NCBI GenBank assembly: GCA_035500775.1
Contig: DATJWY010000326.1
Span: 1 to 13,954 of the forward strand
DNA: 13,954 nt
Source: DATJWY01 sp035500775
Lineage (GTDB): Bacteria; Pseudomonadota; Alphaproteobacteria; Acetobacterales; Acetobacteraceae
Direction of reading: 5' to 3'
Shown here: positions 6,352 through 13,064 of the stretch, piece by piece
How positions within the stretch are numbered: the stretch's first letter is position 1
Layout of the letters: the number at the start of each line of letters is the position of its first letter
Translations under genes and position numbers: made by a program
Notes under the pieces: model-generated
The model's input: only the letters and a program-made list of their open reading frames with translations
Databases searched by the model: none
Told to the model about the DNA's origin: nothing

Positions 6352-7563
6352 ATGAATGAGGATATCTCAGGAAGCCAGGGGGTGGCGACGATACGGTTCA
6401 GTGCTGGCCGGGAAATCAAGCAATTGACCGGGTTGCGTGGAATCGCTGCTCTGGATGTGGTGATCGGGCATTACAATATCCATGCCTCGCCGCTGCTGCG
6501 GCTGGTGAGTTTTGGTAATGTGGCTGTTGACCTTTTCTTCTGCCTGAGCAGCTTCACCCTGTGCCTTGTCTACGGCGCCGGACTACGGCAGGCGCTCAAT
6601 CTTCGCCACTATGGGGTTGCCCGACTGGCTCGCATCTATCCGCTCTACCTTCTCGTTTTTGCGGTGAATGCGATGCTTGCTTTTGAATGGGGGTGGTCCA
6701 ACGTTCACCTCTACTCGAAAGCTGGCGCGCTACTCGACGGTCTGCGGCAGGTGCTACTGATCAATGCCTGGCCAGTGCTTGGCAGCGGCGTATTCTGGGA
6801 CGTGACGCAATGGTCGGTGTCGGTGGAAGTGTTCTGCTACATCGCGGCCTTTCCGCCGTTCTTCTACCTCACCCATCGCGTCGCCCGTGCCGGAGCCTCA
6901 ATGCGCGCAGGCGTGGCTCTGGTGCTCTGCTTTCTGAACCTGCTTGCCTTCAAAAAAGCCTTCACGCCGGTGATTTGTACGTTCGGCTATCCGGCGGCGC
7001 CGGATATCGCTTACTGGGTGGCGCTGATTCGCGGACTGACCATGTTCGGCGCCGGTTGGCTCGCGTACATCTCCTGGTTGCGCCAGGATGATTGGGCAAA
7101 GGGCGCGGCCGGTATCGCCGACGCCGTGGCGCTGGCCGTGCTCTCCATCGTCGTCGGTTTCGGCTTCCGGTTGCTGGATGGGCCGCTGATGGTGCTGCTG
7201 TTTCCATCCTTCCTGCTCGCGCTGATGAATGGCAGGTCCAATGTCAGCCGCTTACTGTCGACGCGCCCCGTGCTCTTCCTCGGGCGGATCTCCTACGCGC
7301 TCTATCTCGTGCATCTGCCGGTCCATGCCGCGCTCTGGGCCTACTGGCCGACCGTGATGAATAATGAAACGATGCGCATTCCCGTCGCGCTGGTGACGAG
7401 TCTGTTGGTGGCGACCGTAAGCCTGTACGCCCTGGAGGTGCCCGCGCGGCGGGCGTTGCGCTCCTGGCTCGCCGATGGGCGCGGAGCTGTCCAGGCGTCC
7501 CTCGCTCCCATTTCGGGGGGCGATGGCGTTGCGGCCGAGGCGTTAGAACGGGTTTCCGTCTGA
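6352..7563 (+). CDS. Acyltransferase family 3 (OafA/YrhL-like) membrane protein
   Basis: A 403-residue polytopic inner-membrane protein with about ten hydrophobic segments. Family 3 acyltransferases move acetyl or other acyl groups across the membrane onto sugars such as O-antigen, exopolysaccharide or peptidoglycan. The N-terminal signature QLTGLRGIAALDVVIGHYNIHAS contains the conserved His. Other family-typical segments are FFCLSSFTLCLVYG, the basic YGVARLARIYPLYLL, QWSVSVEVFCYI and FLGRISYALYLVHLPVHAA. There is no C-terminal SGNH domain; the tail is a short soluble stretch. ATG 6352 has GGAGG 9 bases upstream and is preferred over ATG 6283, which lacks one. With the WcbI-like gene and the export ATPase it suggests a surface-glycan modification locus. 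The acceptor sugar cannot be told. Confidence 0.9.
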   Translation: MNEDISGSQGVATIRFSAGREIKQLTGLRGIAALDVVIGHYNIHASPLLRLVSFGNVAVDLFFCLSSFTLCLVYGAGLRQALNLRHYGVARLARIYPLYLLVFAVNAMLAFEWGWSNVHLYSKAGALLDGLRQVLLINAWPVLGSGVFWDVTQWSVSVEVFCYIAAFPPFFYLTHRVARAGASMRAGVALVLCFLNLLAFKKAFTPVICTFGYPAAPDIAYWVALIRGLTMFGAGWLAYISWLRQDDWAKGAAGIADAVALAVLSIVVGFGFRLLDGPLMVLLFPSFLLALMNGRSNVSRLLSTRPVLFLGRISYALYLVHLPVHAALWAYWPTVMNNETMRIPVALVTSLLVATVSLYALEVPARRALRSWLADGRGAVQASLAPISGGDGVAAEALERVSV

Positions 7564-7671
7564 GGCGGCGCCGGCAGCATGGCGATCTCGTTCAGCGGAC
7601 CTGGCGCGACGCTCGGCTTAGCTTCCATGTTGACCGGCATAAGCACTCCGGAATCATGTATCCGAGGCACC

Positions 7672-7701
7672 ATCGGTTCAGGTGGAACCGCCTGAACCGA
7701 T
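7672..7701. repeat. 11-bp perfect inverted repeat downstream of the acyltransferase
   Basis: ATCGGTTCAGG (7672-7682) and CCTGAACCGAT (7691-7701) enclose the loop TGGAACCG. The GGTTCAGGTGGAACC-like sequence resembles intergenic repeats I recall from other alphaproteobacterial genomes, but I cannot verify that here. It may work as a bidirectional 3'-end hairpin. Confidence 0.6.
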
Positions 7702-7877
7702 AAAATCGCCAAAGCAAAGGCCCAAGACCTGATAGGGGCTTCAGCCGGCACCGATCAGGCTGAAGGGGGGCATACATCCGGCTCGGTCGGCGCATCGCGC
7801 GCTGGGTTGGCGCGCAGGCATACCGAAGGGTGCCCGTGGAGGCGAACGCACCAGGGCCCTTCTGAGGAGGGCGACGG

Positions 7878-7905
7878 GCGCAAGCCGAAGCGGGCCGGCT
7901 TGCGC
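7878..7905. terminator. Hairpin at the 3' end of the PsiE-family gene
   Basis: GCGCAAGCCG (7878-7887) and CGGCTTGCGC (7896-7905) form a 10-bp perfect stem with an 8-base loop. It lies 14 bp beyond the stop of the minus-strand gene at 7920-8480. No T-run follows on that strand, so it may be an atypical or Rho-assisted terminator, or a transcript-stabilising hairpin. Confidence 0.45.
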
Positions 7906-7919
7906 GTCTCCCTGGCAGG

Positions 7920-8480
7920 TCAGGCCTTGCGTTGTTCCGGCGAGGCGGCGGCGGCCCGCCGCTCCTGTTCGTGCGCCAGCCAGTACACCGCGCCCAGCGC
8001 CAGGACGGAAGCGGCGAGGCCGATCACCATCAGCGGCGTTTCCTTCTCGACATCGAGCAGGATGAATTTTCGCACCAGCGCCAGCAGGGCGATCAGCACC
8101 ACCGTGCGCACCTGCACGATGCCGTGCTTCCGGTCGAACACGCTCAGGATGGTGTGGTTGAACTCCAGCGCGATCAGGACCGTCATCACCGTGCCGAAAG
8201 CGGCCTGGAAAATCTCGGGCACCACCGCGCTGGACGGATTGGACAGGAGCAAATCCCCCACATCCAGCGTGAGATGGATCAGAGTGACGACGATCAGCGC
8301 CGAGAGCAACACGGTAAGGAGCAGCGAGACCGCCTGCTCGAACCGCTCATAGACGGTGACCATCGGCCAGAGATGCCCCTGTCTCCGCGGCGTGCCGGGC
8401 TGTTCGGGGCGGGGCTGGGCGGGGGGCGGGGGCGCCATTGCCGAGGGGGGCTCGGTCTGCGGGGCGGGGGATGTGGTCAT
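7920..8480 (-). CDS. Phosphate-starvation-inducible PsiE family membrane protein
   Basis: A 186-residue membrane protein. The first ~38 residues are Pro/Gln-rich and probably disordered in the cytoplasm. Four hydrophobic helices follow: VSLLLTVLLSALIVVTLIHL, IFQAAFGTVMTVLIALEF, TVVLIALLALVRKFILL and VIGLAASVLALGAVYWLA. The acidic/His LEFNHTIL stretch and the loop VFDRKHGIVQVRT are typical of the PsiE family, named for E. coli psiE, which is induced by phosphate starvation and cAMP-CRP. Its biochemical role is unknown. The ATG at 8480 has no evident ribosome-binding site, so translation might begin at an internal Met (residue 15 or 40). It diverges from amn across 265 bp. I see no Pho box. Confidence 0.85.
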   Translation of the reverse strand: MTTSPAPQTEPPSAMAPPPPAQPRPEQPGTPRRQGHLWPMVTVYERFEQAVSLLLTVLLSALIVVTLIHLTLDVGDLLLSNPSSAVVPEIFQAAFGTVMTVLIALEFNHTILSVFDRKHGIVQVRTVVLIALLALVRKFILLDVEKETPLMVIGLAASVLALGAVYWLAHEQERRAAAASPEQRKA

Positions 8481-8580
8481 GCTGTGGCGTCCGGTCGGTG
8501 GGCGGTGTGTCCGGCCGCGCGGCGTGCGCCGGGCGGTTGGGCAACGGGATGCCGCGCCGGTTGCCGGGGGGCGCGCGGTG

Positions 8581-8611
8581 CGGCCGCCGACATTGGTGCC
8601 GTCGGCGGCCG
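8581..8611. repeat. 11-bp perfect inverted repeat in the psiE-like/amn divergent region
   Basis: CGGCCGCCGAC (8581-8591) and GTCGGCGGCCG (8601-8611) flank ATTGGTGCC. A weaker repeat, GGCAAC/GTTGCC, lies just to the left (about 8540-8565). There is no T-run. Its place between two divergent promoters suggests an operator or leader structure. In GC-rich DNA, inverted repeats of this length can also arise by chance. Confidence 0.45.
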
Positions 8612-8745
8612 ATGCGTCAACCTGGCGGCGACCAGGGCATCCTGGCCCAGCGCCTCGGGTCGGTCCATCCGCGACAGTACGATTTAAGGGATGGCATGTC
8701 CGGTGGAAGCGGGAACACTATGTCTCCGGTAGAGGAGGAGCCCGC

Positions 8746-10206
8746 ATGCCCCACTCCGTTCACGCCAGCGTGGCGCGGAATCTGGTCGCCTTCCAGGACG
8801 CGGACGCGGCCGTTGCCCGCATCCAGGCCATCTACGCGGCGAGCGCCACGGCGCTGCGCGATACGTTCCGCGCCGTGCTGCATGGGGCCGACGCCGTTCC
8901 CGCCCCGGACGCGCCCTATCCCTATATCGGCCTCAGCGTCGGCCGGTCGCAGCTGCATGTCGATGCCAGGCTTTCCTACGGCGTGGTGCTGGAGCCTGGC
9001 CCCTACGGCGCCACGCTCACCCGCCCCGACATGTTCGGCCGCTATTACCGTGAGCAGATCGACCTGCTGCTGCGGCATCACGGCGTTCCCGTGCTCATCG
9101 GCGAGAGCAACCGGCAGATTCCGCTGCCCTTTGTCATGGAGGAGGCGGTCACCGATGTGTCCGAGGCCGATCTGCGCGCCTTGCAGGATCGGTTCGTCCT
9201 GCCGGACCTGCACGTCACCGACGACGCCATCGCCAACGGCACGCATCAGACGCCGCCGGGCGCGCCCTATCCGCTCGCTTTGTTCACGGCCGAGCGGGTC
9301 GATTACTCGCTTGCCCGCCTGCACCATTACACCGGCACCTCGGCCGAGCATTTCCAGGGCTTCGTGCTGCTGACCAATTATCAGCGCTACGTGGACGAAT
9401 TCATCGCCTACGGCCATCATCAGGTGCGCACGGGTGGGGATTACGAGGCCTTCGTCGAGCCTGGCGATACCGTCACCATGCGTGAGGACGGCCCGGCTTC
9501 GGTGGAGCCCCGGAGTTTGCCGCAAATGCCCGCCTATCACCTCAAGCGCGCGACGGGCGACGGCATCACCCTGATCAATATCGGGGTCGGACCGAGCAAC
9601 GCGAAGACGATCACCGATCATGTCGCGGTGCTGCGGCCGCATTGCTGGCTGATGCTCGGCCATTGCGCCGGGCTGCGCCGCAGCCAGCGCCTCGGCGATT
9701 ACGTGCTCGCGCACGGCTATGTCCGCGACGATCATGTGCTGGACAACGATCTTCCGACCTGGGTGCCGGTGCCGCCGATCGCCGAGGTGCAGGTGGCGTT
9801 ACAGGAGGCGACCACGCGCGTGACCGGCCTGCATGCGCACGAGCTGAAGACGCGGTTGCGCACCGGCACCGTGTTCACCACCGATAACCGGAACTGGGAG
9901 TTGCGGCTGCGATCGATGTTCGGTCAGCTCAATCTCAGCCGCTCGATCGCGGTGGACATGGAAAGCGCGACGGTGGCGGCGAACGGATTCCGCTTCCGGG
10001 TGCCTTACGGCACGCTGCTCTGCGTCTCCGATAAGCCGCTGCATGGCGAGCTTAAGCTGCGCGGCATGGCGAACAGCTTTTATCGCGAGCGGATCAGCCA
10101 GCATTTGCGGGTGGGGATCGAGACGATCGACCTGTTGCGCGCCCAGGGCGTGCAGCATTTGCATTCACGCAAGCTGCGCGGCTTCGAGGAGCCGGCGTTC
10201 CGGTAA
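8746..10206 (+). CDS. amn: AMP nucleosidase
   Basis: A 486-residue cytoplasmic enzyme, almost the same length as E. coli Amn. It hydrolyses AMP to adenine and ribose 5-phosphate and so adjusts the adenylate pool. The N-terminal AMP-nucleosidase domain spans about residues 1-170 (PYIGLSVGRSQLHVDARLSYGVV, TRPDMFGRYYREQIDLLL). The C-terminal half is a nucleoside-phosphorylase fold with INIGVGPSNAKTITDHVAVLRPHCWLMLGHCAGLR, TTDNRNWE, AVDMESATVAANG and CVSDKPLHGELK, whose Asp matches the catalytic position of the family. The ATG has GAGGAGGAG ending 5 bases upstream. The frame is open upstream to 8356, but that part overlaps the divergent PsiE-family gene and is not conserved. A palindromic repeat starts right after the stop. 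Confidence 0.97.
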   Translation: MPHSVHASVARNLVAFQDADAAVARIQAIYAASATALRDTFRAVLHGADAVPAPDAPYPYIGLSVGRSQLHVDARLSYGVVLEPGPYGATLTRPDMFGRYYREQIDLLLRHHGVPVLIGESNRQIPLPFVMEEAVTDVSEADLRALQDRFVLPDLHVTDDAIANGTHQTPPGAPYPLALFTAERVDYSLARLHHYTGTSAEHFQGFVLLTNYQRYVDEFIAYGHHQVRTGGDYEAFVEPGDTVTMREDGPASVEPRSLPQMPAYHLKRATGDGITLINIGVGPSNAKTITDHVAVLRPHCWLMLGHCAGLRRSQRLGDYVLAHGYVRDDHVLDNDLPTWVPVPPIAEVQVALQEATTRVTGLHAHELKTRLRTGTVFTTDNRNWELRLRSMFGQLNLSRSIAVDMESATVAANGFRFRVPYGTLLCVSDKPLHGELKLRGMANSFYRERISQHLRVGIETIDLLRAQGVQHLHSRKLRGFEEPAFR

Positions 10207-10211
10207 GGGGG

Positions 10212-10293
10212 AAGGTGAGGGGCTCTGCCCCTCAACCCCGCTGGGGCCTTGAGGCCCCAGACCCCCCATTCGTTTGATGGGCGGAGCCCTGGC
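10212..10293. repeat. Composite palindromic repeat, copy B
   Basis: It contains GAGGGGC-TCT-GCCCCTC (10217-10233), the 20-bp stem-loop CTGGGGCC-TTGA-GGCCCCAG (10241-10260, identical to copy A) and CCCAT/ATGGG (about 10266-10282). The right end, GAGCCCTGGCC, matches the right end of copy A imperfectly. It starts 5 bp after the amn stop and reaches the stop codon of the convergent creA-like gene, so it fills that gap completely. Confidence 0.75.
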
Positions 10294-10770
10294 CTAATGC
10301 CCGTCCACCGGCACGGCGCTGACGCTGTTATAAGGGCTGCCGCCCGGGCTGAGTGCCTGTGTGGACCAGACGAGATAGACCAGCACCCGCTTCTCCGCAT
10401 CCCAGAGACGGGAGACGCGGATTTCCTTGAACAGCCAGTTGGCGCTGGCGCCGAACACGACCTCGTTGGCAGGGAGTTGCCCATGCGGCGTAACCGGCCC
10501 GGTGGCGCGGCAGGCGATGGAGAAACGGCTGGGATCGGTGGCGAGACCGAACGTGCCCTTCATTCCGCCGGTCTCGGCGCGGGAAACATAGCAGCTCACG
10601 CCGTCCACCTTCGGATCGTCGTAGCGATCGACGACGATCCGGTCGTTGCGGCCGAGCAGGCGGAAGGTGGTGTCCACCGTGCCGATGCGGGACGGCCTGG
10701 GATCGGCAAGGGCGGGCGCGGCGCCGGCGATCAGCGCGGCGGCCAGGCAGAAGCGGATAAATCCAGGCAT
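10294..10770 (-). CDS. creA: CreA family periplasmic protein
   Basis: A 158-residue secreted protein. MPGFIRFCLAAALIAGAAPALADP is a standard Sec signal peptide with cleavage after ALA. The mature part, IGTVDTTFRLLGRNDRIVVDRYDDPKVDGVSCYVSRAE, then GTFGLATDPSRFSIACRATGP and SANWLFKEIRVSRLWDAEKRVLVYLVWS, is characteristic of the CreA family. It has two Cys that could form a disulfide. E. coli creA lies ahead of the creBCD regulators, but no such genes are here and the function of CreA is unknown. ATG 10770 is preferred since the frame upstream runs into msrA with no signal-like sequence. It starts 32 bp after the msrA stop, so the two are probably co-transcribed. Confidence 0.88.
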   Translation of the reverse strand: MPGFIRFCLAAALIAGAAPALADPRPSRIGTVDTTFRLLGRNDRIVVDRYDDPKVDGVSCYVSRAETGGMKGTFGLATDPSRFSIACRATGPVTPHGQLPANEVVFGASANWLFKEIRVSRLWDAEKRVLVYLVWSTQALSPGGSPYNSVSAVPVDGH

Positions 10771-10802
10771 CGTTGCCGCCGTATGGCGTCGGCCGTTCCG
10801 TC

Positions 10803-11357
10803 TCACCTGATCCCCTCCAGCAATCGTTCGGCGAAGGCCTTGCGGAATTTCAGGACCTTCGGCGCCACCACCGCCTGACAATAGCCGCTATCGGGGTAGC
10901 GGGCGAAGTAGTCGTCATGCTCGGCCTCGGCGGGCCAGAATCGGTCCAGAGGCACGATCTCGGTGACGATCGGGGCAGTCCAGATCCCGGCCTCGCTGAT
11001 CTCCCGTCGCGCCGCCTCGGCGTTTTCCCGCTCGGCCGCGGAAGTGGTGAGGATGATGGAACGATATTGCGGGCCGACATCGTTGCCCTGGCGGTTGGGC
11101 GTGGTGGGATCATGGATGGTGAAGAAGACGCGCAGCAGGTCGGCATAGCTGATGATCGCGGGGTCGTAGGTGATCGCCACCACCTCGGCATGGCCGGTGG
11201 TGCCGGTGCAGACCTCGCGATAGGTCGGGTTCGGCGCATGCCCGCCGGCGTAGCCGGATTTCACCCGCGACACGCCGCGCAATTCCTTGAATACCGCTTC
11301 CAGGCACCAGAAACAGCCGCCGCCCAGCACGGCAGTGACCTCATTGCTTTCCGCCAT
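10803..11357 (-). CDS. msrA: Peptide-methionine (S)-S-oxide reductase MsrA
   Basis: A 184-residue cytoplasmic repair enzyme that reduces methionine S-sulfoxide in proteins, using thioredoxin for turnover. The active-site motif GGGCFWCLEAVF lies at residues 12-23; Cys15 is the expected nucleophile. Other family segments are GYAGGHAPNPTYREVCTGTTGHAEVV, FFTIHDPTTPNRQGNDVGPQYRS and the acidic EHDDYFARYP. GYCQAVV near the end holds a Cys that could be the resolving residue. AGGAG lies 8 bases before ATG. It leads a two-gene unit with the creA-like gene. No msrB is in the window. Confidence 0.97.
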   Translation of the reverse strand: MAESNEVTAVLGGGCFWCLEAVFKELRGVSRVKSGYAGGHAPNPTYREVCTGTTGHAEVVAITYDPAIISYADLLRVFFTIHDPTTPNRQGNDVGPQYRSIILTTSAAERENAEAARREISEAGIWTAPIVTEIVPLDRFWPAEAEHDDYFARYPDSGYCQAVVAPKVLKFRKAFAERLLEGIR

Positions 11358-11674
11358 CGCCTTTCTCCTTCCTGCAAGCCGCCCGGTGCGCGTCGCCCGC
11401 GTGACAAGGGGTGGTCCGGGTGCCGCGGGGGAGATGGCGATGCCGTTCCCGGAGCGAAACCCCCGGCGGTGCGTGCGGGCAAGGGCGAGGGGGCTGATAA
11501 CAGTGATTGGGGCGCGGTCCTGAAACGCGAAACGTCCCGGCCAGGGATCTGACCGGGACGTTTGTTCAGGCGCTGGGGCGTGGTCGGCGCGGAGAACGCG
11601 CCGGAACGCTCCGGAGTCTGTTGGGCGACATCAGCCAGACCATGTGCATGGCCTGCTCATGTCGGCCCTGTGCG
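11358..11674. other. Gene-free region between the cold-shock gene and msrA
   Basis: A 317-bp stretch between two minus-strand genes. It should hold the 3' end of the cold-shock transcript and the msrA promoter. The left part, nearest msrA, has no clear promoter hexamers. The middle has a large hairpin (11519-11570). Nearer the cold-shock gene are smaller perfect stems GGCGCG/CGCGCC (11586-11602) and CCGGA/TCCGG (11601-11614). No coding frame looks real. Confidence 0.5.
11519..11570 (-). terminator. Large hairpin, probable terminator of the cold-shock gene
   Basis: AAACGTCCCGG (11530-11540) and CCGGGACGTTT (11553-11563) form an 11-bp perfect stem with a 12-base loop. An outer pair CCTGAA (11519-11524) / TTCAGG (11565-11570) extends it. 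Read on the minus strand, the stem ends in TTT then CGCGTTT. It lies about 105 bp after the stop of the cold-shock gene. The stem is symmetric enough to act in both directions. Confidence 0.55.
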
Positions 11675-12313
11675 TCAGTCGACGCGGACCGAGGCGGCTT
11701 CCGGACCCTTCGCGCCCTGCACCACCTGGATGGCGACGCGCTGGCCTTCAGCGAGTTCGGTCAGCCCGGCGCGGCGCAGCGCGGAGGCGTGGACGAACAC
11801 GTCCTTGCCGCCGTCTTCCGGCGCGATGAAGCCGAAGCCCTTCGCCTGGTTGTACCACTTCACCGTGCCGGAGACTTCCGGACCGGAGGGAACCTGATCG
11901 TAGCCGCCACGGCGCGGAGCGCCACCCATGCCGCCCGCGCGGGGGGCACGCGGCGGCGGCGCTTCGCTGGCCGTGCTCTCATCCACTTCCAGGACTTCGG
12001 TGATCTGCGGGCCCTTCTGACCCTGACCGACCCGCACGCGGAGCGTGGCGCCCGGATTGACGCTGCTCACCCCGATCCGGGTCAGCACGCTGGCATGCAG
12101 GAACACGTCGCCTGCGCCTTCGGTCAGCTCGACGAAGCCGAACCCCTTATCCGGGTTGAACCACTTCACCACCGCGGTGGTGTCGGGCCCCGAGGAGATC
12201 GGGGACGGCGATGGGCGCCGTGCGAAGGAAGGCTGCGGCTCCGGGAAGGACGGAAAATCGTCAAACCCGCGGTCCTGACGTTTCCGCCGCTGCCAGTTGT
12301 CGGTCTTGGCCAT
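11675..12313 (-). CDS. Double cold-shock-domain nucleic-acid-binding protein
   Basis: A 212-residue protein with two cold-shock domains. A basic N-terminal stretch (AKTDNWQRRKRQDRGFDDF) and a Pro/Ser-rich segment precede CSD1 (about residues 46-110), which has VVKWFNPDKGFGFVE and DVFLHAS. A Pro/Arg/Gly-rich linker (APPPRAPRAGGMGGAPRRGG) leads to CSD2 (about 147-212) with TVKWYNQAKGFGFI and DVFVHAS. Both RNP1- and RNP2-like motifs look intact, so each domain should bind single-stranded RNA or DNA. Double-CSD proteins are known in alphaproteobacteria and have roles in stress and stationary phase. ATG 12313 is chosen because AKTDNWQRRKR looks like a natural start; the frame stays open to ATG 12367 and neither start has a strong ribosome-binding site. 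Confidence 0.9.
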   Translation of the reverse strand: MAKTDNWQRRKRQDRGFDDFPSFPEPQPSFARRPSPSPISSGPDTTAVVKWFNPDKGFGFVELTEGAGDVFLHASVLTRIGVSSVNPGATLRVRVGQGQKGPQITEVLEVDESTASEAPPPRAPRAGGMGGAPRRGGYDQVPSGPEVSGTVKWYNQAKGFGFIAPEDGGKDVFVHASALRRAGLTELAEGQRVAIQVVQGAKGPEAASVRVD

Positions 12314-12899
12314 ACTGTAGGTCGTCCGAAATCGATTGTTTAAGGCCGTACTTGTCTTGTAGCACACACGGTCCGGCGCATGCCCGCCTGTGCGAGTCCT
12401 TTATCCGTAAGCGGCAATCGGCGGAACTGTCTGCTCCTTATCTCGCACCGCCATAGGCAGGGCGGCGAAAGTGTAAAGCCAAGCAAAGCACCGTCTTACC
12501 TGTGGGCCTCTTTCGCATCATCGCCCATTTCCCGACGGCTGGCAACCGTTCGATCATCCGCGTCGTCTGGAGGATCCGCGTCAGACGGTAAACACGCATG
12601 AAAACAGGCCGGTATGTCCAGCGGTTCCGATGTCACCGAAAGTCTCTGTAATCCTTTGTCTGATATCCATTTGCATTCGGTCGAATGTCTCCATTCGATG
12701 TGCGCCGACGCATCTTTGCCGAAACAGGGGAAGTGAACGACCGAATCCGCCGCGCGGTGCCTGATTCTCAGAAACCCGCGAGGCTGACACGGGCGATCCG
12801 GCACGCAACCCCGTTCCGGTGCCGCATACGGTCTGGACAAGGCGGCGTATCCTCCGCGCCGGCTGGCGCGAGATGCGCCGGAAGCGGCAATGTCCTGCG

Positions 12900-12924
12900 C
12901 CACCATGGCTGGTTCGCATGGTGG
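12900..12924 (+). repeat. 8-bp perfect hairpin upstream of marC-like gene
   Basis: CCACCATG (12900-12907) and CATGGTGG (12917-12924) enclose GCTGGTTCG; AAAAA follows directly. It lies 45 bases before the terminator-like hairpin at 12969-12993, in the presumed leader of the marC-like gene. Confidence 0.5.
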
Positions 12925-12968
12925 AAAAAGGGCAGAGATCGCGCCGCCGCCGTGTCGCCCCTTGCCCG

Positions 12969-12993
12969 GCGCCGGAAAAACCGGCGCGGTTTT
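12969..12993 (+). terminator. Terminator-like hairpin in the marC-like leader
   Basis: GCGCCGG (12969-12975), a loop of AAAAA, and CCGGCGC (12981-12987) are followed by GGTTTT. A 7-bp GC stem plus four T resembles a short factor-independent terminator on the plus strand, 71 bp before the marC-like start. It could end an upstream small transcript or attenuate the gene. Confidence 0.45.
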
Positions 12994-13064
12994 CCCGCCC
13001 CCCTGGCGCGACCGGACCGAGCCCATGATGCTTCGCCTCTGCTCCTTCCTCGTCCGAGAGTCCC

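Larger units (their letters stand above)
7564..7919. other. Hairpin-dense convergent intergenic region
   Basis: A 356-bp gap between the ends of two convergent genes with four perfect inverted repeats. They are an 11-bp stem at 7672-7701, an 8-bp stem CTTCAGCC/GGCTGAAG at 7739-7765, GCGCGC/GCGCGC at 7797-7815 and a 10-bp stem at 7878-7905. None has a clear T-run. A minus-strand frame from GTG 7751 runs into the acyltransferase gene. Its first residues look like a signal peptide (SWAFALAILSVQA), but it lacks a ribosome-binding site and family resemblance, so it is not annotated. Confidence 0.6.
12314..13064. other. Long gene-free divergent region between cold-shock and marC-like genes
   Basis: About 750 bp with no convincing gene. 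Open frames on both strands are Arg/Ser/Pro-rich and unlike any family I know. Visible structure includes a palindrome CATTCG-GT-CGAATG (12674-12687) with a third ATTCG close by, and CGTCTG/CAGACG near 12564-12588. It also includes CCACCATG/CATGGTGG (12900-12924) and a terminator-like hairpin at 12969-12993. The length suggests a long 5' leader for either gene, a small RNA, or a decayed gene. I could not find a clear promoter. Confidence 0.5.

Noticed and set aside
7341..7751. Minus frame with a signal-peptide-like start downstream of the acyltransferase
   Set aside because: GTG start without a ribosome-binding site. More than half lies antisense to the acyltransferase gene, and the start region is explained by inverted repeats.
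8678..8683. TACGAT as a -10 box for amn
   Set aside because: No -35-like hexamer 16-18 bp upstream.
8617..9735. Long minus-strand frame (372 aa) opposite amn
   Set aside because: A shadow frame of GC-rich amn. The plus-strand translation matches AMP nucleosidase over its full length.
12598..12651. Tiny plus frame of 17 basic residues (MKTGRYVQRFRCHRKSL) as a leader peptide
   Set aside because: No ribosome-binding site, and its stop lies far from the hairpins it would have to control.
12496..13026. Overlapping minus frames of 176 and 199 aa in the gap before the marC-like gene
   Set aside because: Low-complexity Arg/Ala/Ser composition, no recognisable motif, mutually overlapping, no convincing start signals.
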